The notes: generated by a model from the sequence alone, not told the origin. Numbered from the stretch's first letter, positions 1 through 6,191 are shown. The stretch: DNA of 9,429 bases from an uncultured Lachnospiraceae bacterium (GCA_946538445.1 CAMNGO010000066.1:1-9429), one strand, 5' to 3'. Numbers and translations: made by a program.

Positions 1-204
1 AACATAAACGATCGCTGTGTTGGAATCAGCGAGTATCTGGTCCTCGTACTCTTCCTCCCCCTCTTCACAGGCAATCAGAAGAGTTTTATCTCCATTATTA
101 AAATAGTCCTCTTCCAGAGTGTCCTGAATAAATGAGGTTTTCCCACTGTCTAAGAAGCCCATAAACAGATAAACGGGAATCTCATTCTTCTGATTATTCG
201 CCAT
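1..204 (-). CDS. CobW/P47K-family GTPase, N-terminal part (runs off left edge)
   Basis: The first 68 codons of a P-loop GTPase are present; the rest lies outside the window. The start ATG (204-202) follows a strong GGAGGAG ribosome site. Residues 16-24 read GFLDSGKTS, a Walker A motif of the G3E/CobW type (usual form GFLGAGKT). An acidic stretch CEEGEEEY (about 47-54) lies where CobW proteins usually have NEFGE. It starts 21 bp after the stop of the other CobW gene (226-1320), so the two are probably co-transcribed. Family knowledge: CobW/COG0523 proteins use GTP to deliver metals such as zinc or cobalt, and some Firmicutes encode a variant near membrane permease genes. The variant motifs suggest a sister subfamily rather than a duplicate. 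The substrate cannot be read from this fragment. Confidence 0.82.
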   Translation of the reverse strand, partial: MANNQKNEIPVYLFMGFLDSGKTSFIQDTLEEDYFNNGDKTLLIACEEGEEEYEDQILADSNTAIVYV

Positions 205-225
205 ATCTCCTCCAACTAACTTTCT

Positions 226-1320
226 TTATAAATCAAATAATTCTGCTAATTTATCTTCCTTCAGATCAGCACCGATAACGCAGATCCTTCCTGTATAATC
301 CGGGCTGCCATAACGCACTTCCGTCTCTCCCGGAACCAGGTCAAAATGGAACCATCTGCCATCGTCGGAAGGGATGATTCCCTTTGCCCGCAGGATGGTA
401 CCGTATTCAGTGGAATCTTCTTTTGACAGTTGAGCAAGGATATCCTCGATCTTCTCTTTTGTGAATTTCTTGGGTGACTCTTTACCCCACTCACTGAAGA
501 TATCTTCCGCATGATGGTGGTGATGATGATGGTGATGGTGGTCGTGCTCTTCCTCATGGTCATGATGGTGGTGATGATGCTCATGCTCTTCCTCATGGTC
601 ATGATGGTGGTGATGATGCTCATGCTCTTCTTCATGATCATGATGGTGATGATGTTCTTCCTCATGTTCTTTCGCATGGGCTTCGGCTGCAGCCTGGGCT
701 GCGGCAATCATTTCTTCTTCAAAGGAGTTCTTTCCTTCGATAACCTCCAGCAACTGTTTTCCAGTGAGCTGATCCCAGGGAGTTGTGACGATCGGAGATC
801 TGTCGTTCAGATCGCGAAGTAATTCTATGGTTTTCTCCAGCTTGTCTTCCTTCATATCCTGGGTCCTGGATAAGATAATGGCACTGGCATATTCAATCTG
901 ATTCTTATAGAACTCACCAAAGTTCTTAATGTAGGTTTTGGCACGCTTGGCATCGGATACTGCGATATGAGAATTAAGTACCACATCGTCAGAAACCACA
1001 TTTCCAACTGCACTCATGACATCGGAAAGTTTCCCTACACCGGAAGGTTCAATGACAATGCGGTCCGGATGAAACTGGTCCAGAACTTCACCTAAGGCTG
1101 TCTTGAAATCACCCACCAGGGAGCAGCAGATACAACCGGAATTCATCTCGTTGATCTGGATACCGGATTCCTTCAGGAATCCACTGTCGATGCCGATCTC
1201 ACCAAACTCATTCTCAATCAGAACCACCTGTTCATCCATAAAGGCTTCTTCAATCAGTTTTTTAATCAATGTTGTCTTACCGGCTCCAAGGAAACCGGAT
1301 ATGATATCAATCTTTGTCAT
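226..1320 (-). CDS. CobW/COG0523 GTPase with His-rich tract, probable metal chaperone
   Basis: 364 residues. Walker A GFLGAGKT is at 9-16, the switch-like NEFGE at 37-41, the family metal-binding GCICC motif at 62-66, and IEPSG (Walker B region) at 90-94. A C-terminal CobW_C domain spans about 275-364 (GTILRAKGI and WFHFDLVPGE segments). Family knowledge: the CxCC site binds zinc or a similar ion, and GTP hydrolysis drives metal transfer to client proteins in the cytoplasm. Between the domains, residues 219-270 consist only of His (34), Glu and Asp, a likely metal reservoir. The G4 motif, normally NKxD, appears to read SRTQ at 151-154, so base specificity may be altered. Start: ATG at 1320 with AAAGGA 9 nt upstream. 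A good minus-strand promoter precedes it and a second CobW gene follows after 21 bp. Zinc is the most likely metal, but this is inferred; no Zur box was recognised upstream. Confidence 0.9.
   Translation of the reverse strand: MTKIDIISGFLGAGKTTLIKKLIEEAFMDEQVVLIENEFGEIGIDSGFLKESGIQINEMNSGCICCSLVGDFKTALGEVLDQFHPDRIVIEPSGVGKLSDVMSAVGNVVSDDVVLNSHIAVSDAKRAKTYIKNFGEFYKNQIEYASAIILSRTQDMKEDKLEKTIELLRDLNDRSPIVTTPWDQLTGKQLLEVIEGKNSFEEEMIAAAQAAAEAHAKEHEEEHHHHHDHEEEHEHHHHHHDHEEEHEHHHHHHDHEEEHDHHHHHHHHHHAEDIFSEWGKESPKKFTKEKIEDILAQLSKEDSTEYGTILRAKGIIPSDDGRWFHFDLVPGETEVRYGSPDYTGRICVIGADLKEDKLAELFDL
511..666 (-). repeat. In-frame tandem repeat encoding the His/Glu/Asp tract
   Basis: This stretch encodes residues 219-270 of the CobW protein. 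Its core is two identical 39-bp copies (547-585 and 586-624), each encoding a 13-residue unit of the pattern DHEEEHEHHHHHH. A third, diverged unit flanks them on the high-coordinate side, and a run of ten His codons (511-540) on the other. Because 39 is a multiple of three, gain or loss of a copy keeps the frame. The perfect identity of the two copies suggests recent duplication or homogenisation by slippage. Confidence 0.93.
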
Positions 1321-1378
1321 AGTTCTCAGTCCTTTCTCTATATACTGAACTTAACTGTATTTTTCCTTTTAATAGTAG

Positions 1379-1407
1379 ATTGTATTCTTTTTTTATTTAT
1401 TTGTCAA
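1379..1407 (-). promoter_or_regulatory. Promoter of the CobW operon
   Basis: Read on the minus strand, TTGACA (1407-1402) and TACAAT (1384-1379) are separated by exactly 17 bp of A-rich sequence. This is a near-consensus sigma-A promoter (6/6 and 5/6 matches). It predicts a start near 1372 and a leader of about 50 nt before the ATG at 1320. No metalloregulator operator was recognised around it. Confidence 0.82.
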
Positions 1408-1437
1408 ACCCCGTGGTAAAAACAACCGCATTATTTG

Positions 1438-1464
1438 TTAGCACTCATATATATCGAGTGCTAA
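1438..1464. promoter_or_regulatory. CIRCE operator (HrcA binding site)
   Basis: TTAGCACTC, a 9-bp AT-rich spacer, then GAGTGCTAA: an exact match to the CIRCE inverted repeat bound by the heat-shock repressor HrcA. It lies 7 bp upstream of the htpG -35 box rather than downstream of the promoter, and 30 bp behind the -35 of the divergent CobW promoter. The identity of the element is seen directly. That HrcA represses htpG from this position is inferred. Confidence 0.97.
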
Positions 1465-1471
1465 TTTTCTC

Positions 1472-1500
1472 TTGACATTCTATTCTGCCGGGGTTAGTAT
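1472..1500 (+). promoter_or_regulatory. Promoter of htpG
   Basis: TTGACA (1472-1477), a 17-bp spacer and TAGTAT (1495-1500) form a sigma-A-type promoter with a perfect -35 and a 4/6 -10. The predicted start is near 1507, giving a leader of about 33 nt that contains the ribosome site GGAAG (1527-1531), 8 nt before the ATG. No acceptable promoter was found upstream of CIRCE, so this is the likely HrcA-controlled one. Confidence 0.75.
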
Positions 1501-1539
1501 TGGTACAAAGGCAATGAAATAAGAAAGGAAGTAATCTAT

Positions 1540-3477
1540 ATGGCAAAAAGAGGAAATCTATCGATCAACAGTGAAAATATTTTTCCTATTATTAAAAAAT
1601 GGCTTTATTCCGATCACGATATCTTCGTGAGAGAGTTGGTAAGTAACGGTTGTGATGCTGTTACCAAATTAAAAAAACTGGAGATGATCGGGGAATTTGA
1701 GAAACCGGATGACGAAGAATATATGGTGAAGGTTATCGTAAGTCCCGAAGATAAGACCATTCAGTTTATTGATAACGGTATCGGAATGACGGAAGACGAA
1801 GTGGATGAATATATCAATCAGATCGCCTTCTCCGGTGCAGAAGCATTTATGGCCCAGTATAAAGACAAGACAAACGAGGATCAGATCATCGGTCATTTCG
1901 GTCTTGGTTTCTACTCTGCCTATATGGTTGCAGATCGTGTTACCATCGATTCCCTGTCTTATAAAGATGGTGCTGTTCCGGTTCACTGGGAATGTGACGG
2001 AGGAACTGAGTTCGATATGAGTGAAGGGGATAAAGCGGAGAGAGGCACAACCATCACGCTGTATCTCAACGATGACAGTTTTGAGTTCTCCAATGAATAC
2101 CGTTGCAGAGAGGTTCTGGAGAAATACTGTTCCTTTATGCCGGTACCCATCTATTTTGAGAATGAAGATGCCGAACAGCCGGAACCCGAAGAAAAAGAAG
2201 ACGTCATTGACATGGAACCTTCCGAAGAGGAGAAGGATGAAAACGGGGATGTCACCCTGGAAGATGAGGATGAGGAAGAAGATGGTCCGGAACCAATCAA
2301 CCAGACGACTCCTCTGTGGGCAAAACACCCCAATGACTGCACGGAAGAAGAATACAAAGAATTCTACCGGAATGTATTCCACGACTTTAAAGAGCCCTTG
2401 TTCTGGATCCATCTGAATATGGATTACCCCTTTAATCTGAAAGGAATCCTGTATTTCCCGAAGATCAATACTCAGTATGACACCATCGAGGGAACCATCA
2501 AATTATACAACAACCAGGTCTTCATCGCAGATAACATCAAAGAAGTTATCCCTGAATACCTTCTTTTGTTAAAGGGCTGTATCGATTGCCCGGACCTGCC
2601 CCTCAATGTGTCCAGAAGCGCTCTGCAGAATGATGGTTTCGTGAAAAAAATCGCGGACTATATCACCAAAAAAGTGGCGGAAAAACTTTCCGGTATGTGC
2701 AAGACAGACCGGGAGTCTTATGAGAAGTATTGGGATGATATCTCACCCTTCATCAAATTCGGATGTATCCGTGATGACAAATTCAGTGACAGGATGAAGG
2801 ATTACATCATCTTCAAGAACATGGAAGGAAAATACATCACGCTTCCGGAATATCTGGAAGCTGCCAAGGAAACCAATGAGAACAAGGTATTCTATATCTC
2901 CGACGAGCTGGTTCAGTCCCAGTATATGAACATGTTCAAGGAACAGGGCATCGATGCTGTTTATCTTACAGAACTGATCGACAATACCTTCATCACTTAC
3001 CTTGAGCAGAGAAACAAAGATGTACAGTTCCTGCGCATCGATTCTGATCTGACCGAAACCCTGAAGGAAGAACTCTCCGAAGAAGATTCCAAGAGCATTA
3101 CAGACAAACTTGCTGAGATCTTCCGCAAAGCAACCGGTGAGGAGCACATCATCGTCAAAGCTGAGAAACTGAAGAATCCGGAAATCACTTCCATGATTAC
3201 GGTACAGGAGCAGACCAGACGTATGGCTGAGATGATGGAAATGTACGGAATGGACAGAAGTCTTACCGGTATGGGAGCCCAGGGCGAGACACTTATCCTG
3301 AATGTCAACAACAACCTGGTACAGTACGTCATGGACAATCCGGAAAATGAGAACACAGAGATGATCTGCCAGCAGATTTACGACCTGGCAAAAATCTCCA
3401 ATCACCCCTTAAAGCCGGAAGAAATGACCGCATTTGTCGCCAGGTCCAACAAGATACTTAATCTTCTCACAAAATAA
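1540..3477 (+). CDS. htpG: Molecular chaperone HtpG (Hsp90 family)
   Basis: 645 residues. HtpG is a cytoplasmic dimeric ATP-driven chaperone that remodels client proteins. GHKL ATPase motifs of the N-terminal domain are clear: RELVSNGCDA (31-40, with catalytic-type E32, N36 and D39), DNGIGM (78-83), GHFGLGFYSAYMVAD (118-132) and a GTTITL strand near 170. The middle domain opens with INQTTPLW (253-260) and carries LPLNVSRSALQ with the conserved ATPase arginine at about 359. The C-terminal dimerisation domain is complete. Between N and middle domains lies a 45-residue, strongly acidic linker (208-252), longer than in E. coli HtpG and resembling the charged linker of eukaryotic Hsp90. The start has a good ribosome site. 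The gene is monocistronic: CIRCE and promoter upstream, bidirectional terminator downstream. Control by HrcA is expected, unlike B. subtilis htpG, which is CIRCE-independent. Confidence 0.98.
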   Translation: MAKRGNLSINSENIFPIIKKWLYSDHDIFVRELVSNGCDAVTKLKKLEMIGEFEKPDDEEYMVKVIVSPEDKTIQFIDNGIGMTEDEVDEYINQIAFSGAEAFMAQYKDKTNEDQIIGHFGLGFYSAYMVADRVTIDSLSYKDGAVPVHWECDGGTEFDMSEGDKAERGTTITLYLNDDSFEFSNEYRCREVLEKYCSFMPVPIYFENEDAEQPEPEEKEDVIDMEPSEEEKDENGDVTLEDEDEEEDGPEPINQTTPLWAKHPNDCTEEEYKEFYRNVFHDFKEPLFWIHLNMDYPFNLKGILYFPKINTQYDTIEGTIKLYNNQVFIADNIKEVIPEYLLLLKGCIDCPDLPLNVSRSALQNDGFVKKIADYITKKVAEKLSGMCKTDRESYEKYWDDISPFIKFGCIRDDKFSDRMKDYIIFKNMEGKYITLPEYLEAAKETNENKVFYISDELVQSQYMNMFKEQGIDAVYLTELIDNTFITYLEQRNKDVQFLRIDSDLTETLKEELSEEDSKSITDKLAEIFRKATGEEHIIVKAEKLKNPEITSMITVQEQTRRMAEMMEMYGMDRSLTGMGAQGETLILNVNNNLVQYVMDNPENENTEMICQQIYDLAKISNHPLKPEEMTAFVARSNKILNLLTK

Positions 3478-3484
3478 AACAGTA

Positions 3485-3533
3485 AAAGGATGTTACTCCG
3501 CTGACACTTAGGGAAAGCGGAGTAACATCCTTT
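3485..3533. terminator. Bidirectional terminator between htpG and the lipid-kinase gene
   Basis: Perfect 18-bp arms (3485-3502 and 3516-3533) surround a 13-nt loop. The plus strand continues TTTATTTATTT, and the minus strand gives TTTTACTGTTTTATTTT, so the hairpin can stop both converging transcripts. It begins 7 bp after the htpG stop, and its right flank touches the stop codon of the convergent gene at 3540. Confidence 0.95.
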
Positions 3534-3539
3534 ATTTAT

Positions 3540-4463
3540 TTACTCTTTATTTTTTTCTATCATTTCCAGATATTTCTTCTCCACAAAAATATCCTGCATC
3601 TGTTTATGGACGACGATATCCACCTCCTGATGGCTTCCGCCTTCCTCACCGTCCACCGTCCAGGCGACCGGCTCGGAGCTGCTGATATGGACCTCCTTGG
3701 CCTTCAGATAATAGATGAACTCACCGTCCCCTTCTCTGCTCATCAGACCTGAAATGATGGGCTGCCAGTCGAAAGGTGTAACCGGATTGCGGACCAGGAC
3801 GACCTCAAAATAACCGTCATCCAGTTCCACATCATTTCCTGCGATGTTGTTTACCCCGCCCACGGATTCGGAATTTGTGACCATGCCGAAGATAAAGTCT
3901 CCTTCGATCACAGTGTCTTCATCGATCGTAACCAGCATATGATAAGGCTTGATATCAAACAGGCTTTTCGCACCTTCCAGAATATATGCCATATGACCCA
4001 GCATATTTTTCATATCCTGGTTCGTCTTGTAAGAGACATCGGCAAATACGCCAAAGGCCGCCACATAGACAAAATACCAGTTATTGAAGGTACCGATATC
4101 CACTGTAAAGACATTTTCATCCGCGATGATCTCCGCAGATCTTTTCATGTCGGAAGGCAACTGAAGGCTATGGGCGAAATCATTGGTACTTCCGGATGGA
4201 ATATAACCGATTCTCGTCCTATATCCGGATTTTGATACACCCGCCACTACCTCATCCAGGGTTCCGTCTCCCCCTGTACACATGATCACATCATAATTGC
4301 CGGCCTGATACTTGGCTGTTCTATAGGCATCTGATTTGGACTGTGTTACATAGGTTGTCAGAAAAATACCCTTCTTCGAAAAGGTATCGATGATATCCAG
4401 AAGGTATTTTCCTACCATACCACGTCCGGATTTTGGGTTCACGATCAACAGTACCTGATTCAT
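3540..4463 (-). CDS. Diacylglycerol/lipid kinase family protein (DgkB/YegS type)
   Basis: 307 residues, usual for the family. Motifs: NPKSGRG (9-15), the nucleotide-binding GGDGT (64-68) and PSGSTNDFA (89-97), and a late VDGEE that matches the DGE motif carrying the catalytic glutamate in DgkB. Family knowledge: such soluble, membrane-associated kinases phosphorylate diacylglycerol or related lipids with ATP, recycling the diacylglycerol released by lipoteichoic acid synthesis. The exact lipid cannot be told from sequence. The residue after GGDGTL is Asp (position 70) where DgkB and YegS have Asn. Start: ATG at 4463 with a GAGG site 8 nt upstream; a nearer upstream ATG is closed at once by TGA. 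The gene has its own promoter and converges on htpG. The related families of ceramide or sphingosine kinases are less likely in this host. Confidence 0.92.
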   Translation of the reverse strand: MNQVLLIVNPKSGRGMVGKYLLDIIDTFSKKGIFLTTYVTQSKSDAYRTAKYQAGNYDVIMCTGGDGTLDEVVAGVSKSGYRTRIGYIPSGSTNDFAHSLQLPSDMKRSAEIIADENVFTVDIGTFNNWYFVYVAAFGVFADVSYKTNQDMKNMLGHMAYILEGAKSLFDIKPYHMLVTIDEDTVIEGDFIFGMVTNSESVGGVNNIAGNDVELDDGYFEVVLVRNPVTPFDWQPIISGLMSREGDGEFIYYLKAKEVHISSSEPVAWTVDGEEGGSHQEVDIVVHKQMQDIFVEKKYLEMIEKNKE

Positions 4464-4501
4464 ATCCGTATCCTCACATCTCTCGAAACATTTGCAAGAA
4501 T

Positions 4502-4530
4502 ATTATAGTAAATAAAACAAAGAATCTCAA
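4502..4530 (-). promoter_or_regulatory. Promoter of the lipid-kinase gene, overlapping a terminator
   Basis: On the minus strand TTGAGA (4530-4525) and a perfect TATAAT (4507-4502) are spaced by 17 bp. The predicted start near 4495 gives a leader of about 32 nt. The -35 hexamer lies inside the 3' arm of the htrA terminator hairpin, so one DNA segment ends one gene and starts the next. Confidence 0.8.
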
Positions 4531-4558
4531 CCAAAACTTTCGCCTTGGCTGAGATTCT
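4521..4558 (-). terminator. Terminator of the htrA-type gene
   Basis: Arms of 14 nt (4558-4545 and 4534-4521) enclose a 10-nt loop, followed on the minus strand by TTTGTTTTATTT. The single non-Watson-Crick position is G·U in the minus-strand RNA but A·C in the plus-strand RNA, which supports function in the minus direction. It starts 6 bp after the stop codon at 4565. Confidence 0.9.
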
Positions 4559-4564
4559 GATCAA

Positions 4565-6049
4565 TTACCAGTTTCCATTTCCGAAGAAGTAATCAAAAGG
4601 ATTTGTGTAATATCCGCCTTCGTTATTTTCTCCTCCGTTATTGTTTCCATTATTAGGATTAACCTGACCATTCTGATTTCCTTTGTCCTGACTGGAAGAT
4701 GCATTTGCGAAATCGCTCTTCTTGCCGAGAGTTACTTCAATCTCCTGCTCCTGATATTCACCGTTCTGGTTGGAACGTTTGACAGTCAGTTTAACTTTTG
4801 TACCTGCAGCTTTTCTTGCAAGTTTGCTCTTAAGTCCCTCCATGGTGGATACGGAGCTGCCGTTAAATTCAGTAATGATATCGCCGGCACTGATTCCCGC
4901 TTTCTCTGCGGGAGATCCTTCAACGACCTGAGTCACGTAGATACCAACCGGCATGCCAAGTGTATTGGAGTAGGTACTGTCGATGGTCTTTCCGACTACT
5001 CCCAGGAAGGAGGCATTCTTCTCATCGATGGTGGTGGAGTTCATGAGGTCGGTAAGAATCTCTTTAGCAGTGGTGATCGGAATGGCATAGCCCATACCTT
5101 CCACGGAAGTATCAGCCAGTTTTGCATTGTTGATTCCGATGACCTGTCCATTCAGATTGATGAGGACTCCGCCACTGTTACCGGGGTTGATTGCTGCATC
5201 AGTCTGTAACAAAACCATGGTTCCGTCCGTGAAGGAGACCTCACGGTCTTTGGCGCTCAGAACACCCGTGGTGACAGACTGTCCATAGCCAAGTGCATTA
5301 CCGATGGCGATCACCGGTTGTCCGACTTTCAGATCATTTGAATTACCAAGGACTGCCACCTTGATAGCGGAAGCTGTTTCTTTGGAGATATCTTCGCTCT
5401 TTACAGAGATCACTGCCAGGTCCGCGTCGGAATCAGTACCCACGATCTGTGCAGGTGCTGTTTGCCCATCAGCAAAACCCACGGTCAAAGAGGTAGCACC
5501 GGAAACCACATGGTTGTTGGTTGCAATGTACAGATTGTTATTATCCTTGGAGATGATGAATCCGGATCCTGCTCCCTGGGCTTCGGAAGTCCCATAGAAA
5601 TAATCCGTTTTCTGTACAGTACAGGTGATGGATACTACGGAAGGCATCACATTCTGGACCACGGATGATACATCCGAAGTGGTCATGGAACTTGTGGCAG
5701 TTGCTGTGGAAGCCGCCGTATCCTGTGTAGAGTCCTGGGAACTCTCCGTGTCCTTCTTTTCTTCCTGGGTAGTGGAATCCGTGGTCTCAATCTTGGCGAT
5801 GTTGGAGGGGAAGAAATAATCCTTGGCCGCGTTGACGCCCACCATAGTACCTCCTGCCACCAAACCGAACAGCATGGCAGAAGCCACGAGCTTGGCCACT
5901 TTTTTTAATCCGCTGTTTTTCTTCCTCTTCCTCGGGCTTCCCGGAGTGGAAAATGTCGGGTCATAAGCCCCGGTCCCCATTGAACTGTATCCGGATTCCT
6001 CCCTGGTTCCTTCCGGATTCTCGTTATATTCGTTGAAATAATCACTCAT
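4565..6049 (-). CDS. htrA: HtrA/DegP-type membrane-anchored serine protease with PDZ domain
   Basis: 494 residues. Order: a polar cytoplasmic N-terminus (1-50) ending in a basic patch RKRKK, one membrane segment (about 51-73), a Ser/Thr/Asp-rich extracellular linker (about 88-126), a trypsin-like protease domain (about 127-340), one PDZ domain (about 348-442) and an Asn/Gly-rich tail (448-494). The triad is intact: H180 in NNHVV, D210 in DADLAVI, S292 in GNSGG. Family knowledge: such proteases degrade or refold misfolded exported proteins outside the membrane, and are often induced by two-component envelope-stress systems (CssRS in Bacillus, CiaRH in Streptococcus). Start: ATG at 6049 with AAAGGA 9-10 nt upstream. 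It is a single-gene unit, with its own terminator and a divergent 228-bp upstream gap that contains 11-bp phased repeats. The tail ends with an aromatic cluster (YYTNPFDYFFGNGNW). Confidence 0.96.
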   Translation of the reverse strand: MSDYFNEYNENPEGTREESGYSSMGTGAYDPTFSTPGSPRKRKKNSGLKKVAKLVASAMLFGLVAGGTMVGVNAAKDYFFPSNIAKIETTDSTTQEEKKDTESSQDSTQDTAASTATATSSMTTSDVSSVVQNVMPSVVSITCTVQKTDYFYGTSEAQGAGSGFIISKDNNNLYIATNNHVVSGATSLTVGFADGQTAPAQIVGTDSDADLAVISVKSEDISKETASAIKVAVLGNSNDLKVGQPVIAIGNALGYGQSVTTGVLSAKDREVSFTDGTMVLLQTDAAINPGNSGGVLINLNGQVIGINNAKLADTSVEGMGYAIPITTAKEILTDLMNSTTIDEKNASFLGVVGKTIDSTYSNTLGMPVGIYVTQVVEGSPAEKAGISAGDIITEFNGSSVSTMEGLKSKLARKAAGTKVKLTVKRSNQNGEYQEQEIEVTLGKKSDFANASSSQDKGNQNGQVNPNNGNNNGGENNEGGYYTNPFDYFFGNGNW

Positions 6050-6066
6050 ATGTACTCATCCTTTCT

Positions 6067-6072
6067 ATTATA
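6067..6072 (-). promoter_or_regulatory. Candidate -10 box for htrA
   Basis: A TATAAT on the minus strand lies 17 bp before the htrA ATG, but no -35-like hexamer sits 16-18 bp further upstream, and the resulting leader would be very short. An alternative -10, TATTAT (6125-6120), also lacks a -35 but would place the 11-bp repeats at about -25 to -65, where an activator could replace the -35. I cannot decide between them. Confidence 0.35.
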
Positions 6073-6081
6073 TATAGCATT

Positions 6082-6100
6082 CCGGAAGTCTTCCTTCCGG
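6082..6100. repeat. GC-rich dyad upstream of htrA
   Basis: CCGGAAG (6082-6088) and CTTCCGG (6094-6100) form a perfect 7-bp inverted repeat with a 5-nt spacer, in an otherwise AT-rich gap. It lies where a -35 for the nearer htrA -10 would be, or in the leader if transcription begins further upstream. It could be an operator or an RNA hairpin. No U-tract follows on the minus strand, so it is not a terminator. Confidence 0.55.
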
Positions 6101-6133
6101 CCATCATCTTTAACTGAAAATAATACTATCAGC

Positions 6134-6178
6134 ATTTTGTGAAAAAAATGTGTAGCATTTGTGTTTCATTTGTGTTAA
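6134..6178 (-). promoter_or_regulatory. Four 11-bp direct repeats, putative response-regulator site
   Basis: On the minus strand, hexamers TTAACA (6178-6173), GAAACA (6167-6162), GCTACA (6156-6151) and TTTTCA (6145-6140) recur with an exact 11-bp period. Two of the inter-hexamer spacers are CAAAT and the others CATTT and CAAAA. Hexamers of TTAACA type separated by 5 bp are the design of PhoP-type (OmpR/PhoB family) sites in Bacillus; CiaR boxes upstream of streptococcal htrA have the same spacing but a different core. The repeats end 13 bp upstream of the plus-strand -35 and could serve either divergent gene. The repeat pattern is seen directly; the binding protein is inferred. Confidence 0.6.
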
Positions 6179-6191
6179 TAATAAAAAAATA

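Noticed and set aside
547..624. Possible CRISPR-like repeats
   Set aside because: The copies are directly adjacent with no spacers and are in frame within a protein; this is a coding tandem repeat.
511..822. Met/Val-rich open frame on the plus strand opposite the His tract
   Set aside because: It is the complement of His codons (CAT/CAC read as ATG/GTG). The protein is low complexity, has no ribosome site, and is opposite a well-supported gene.
1342..1360. Imperfect dyad ATACTG...CTGTAT in the leader of the CobW operon
   Set aside because: The arms match at only 5 of 6 positions, the centre is not symmetrical, and it does not resemble a Zur or Fur box. It is too weak to call an operator.
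1321..1539. Riboswitch or small RNA in the CobW-htpG gap
   Set aside because: The gap is accounted for by two promoters, CIRCE and two ribosome sites. No extended RNA structure or known aptamer sequence was recognised.
1669..2412. Long minus-strand open frame inside htpG
   Set aside because: It is antisense to a certain Hsp90 gene, resembles no family I know, and has no start signal. The same applies to the minus-strand frame at 2743-3405.
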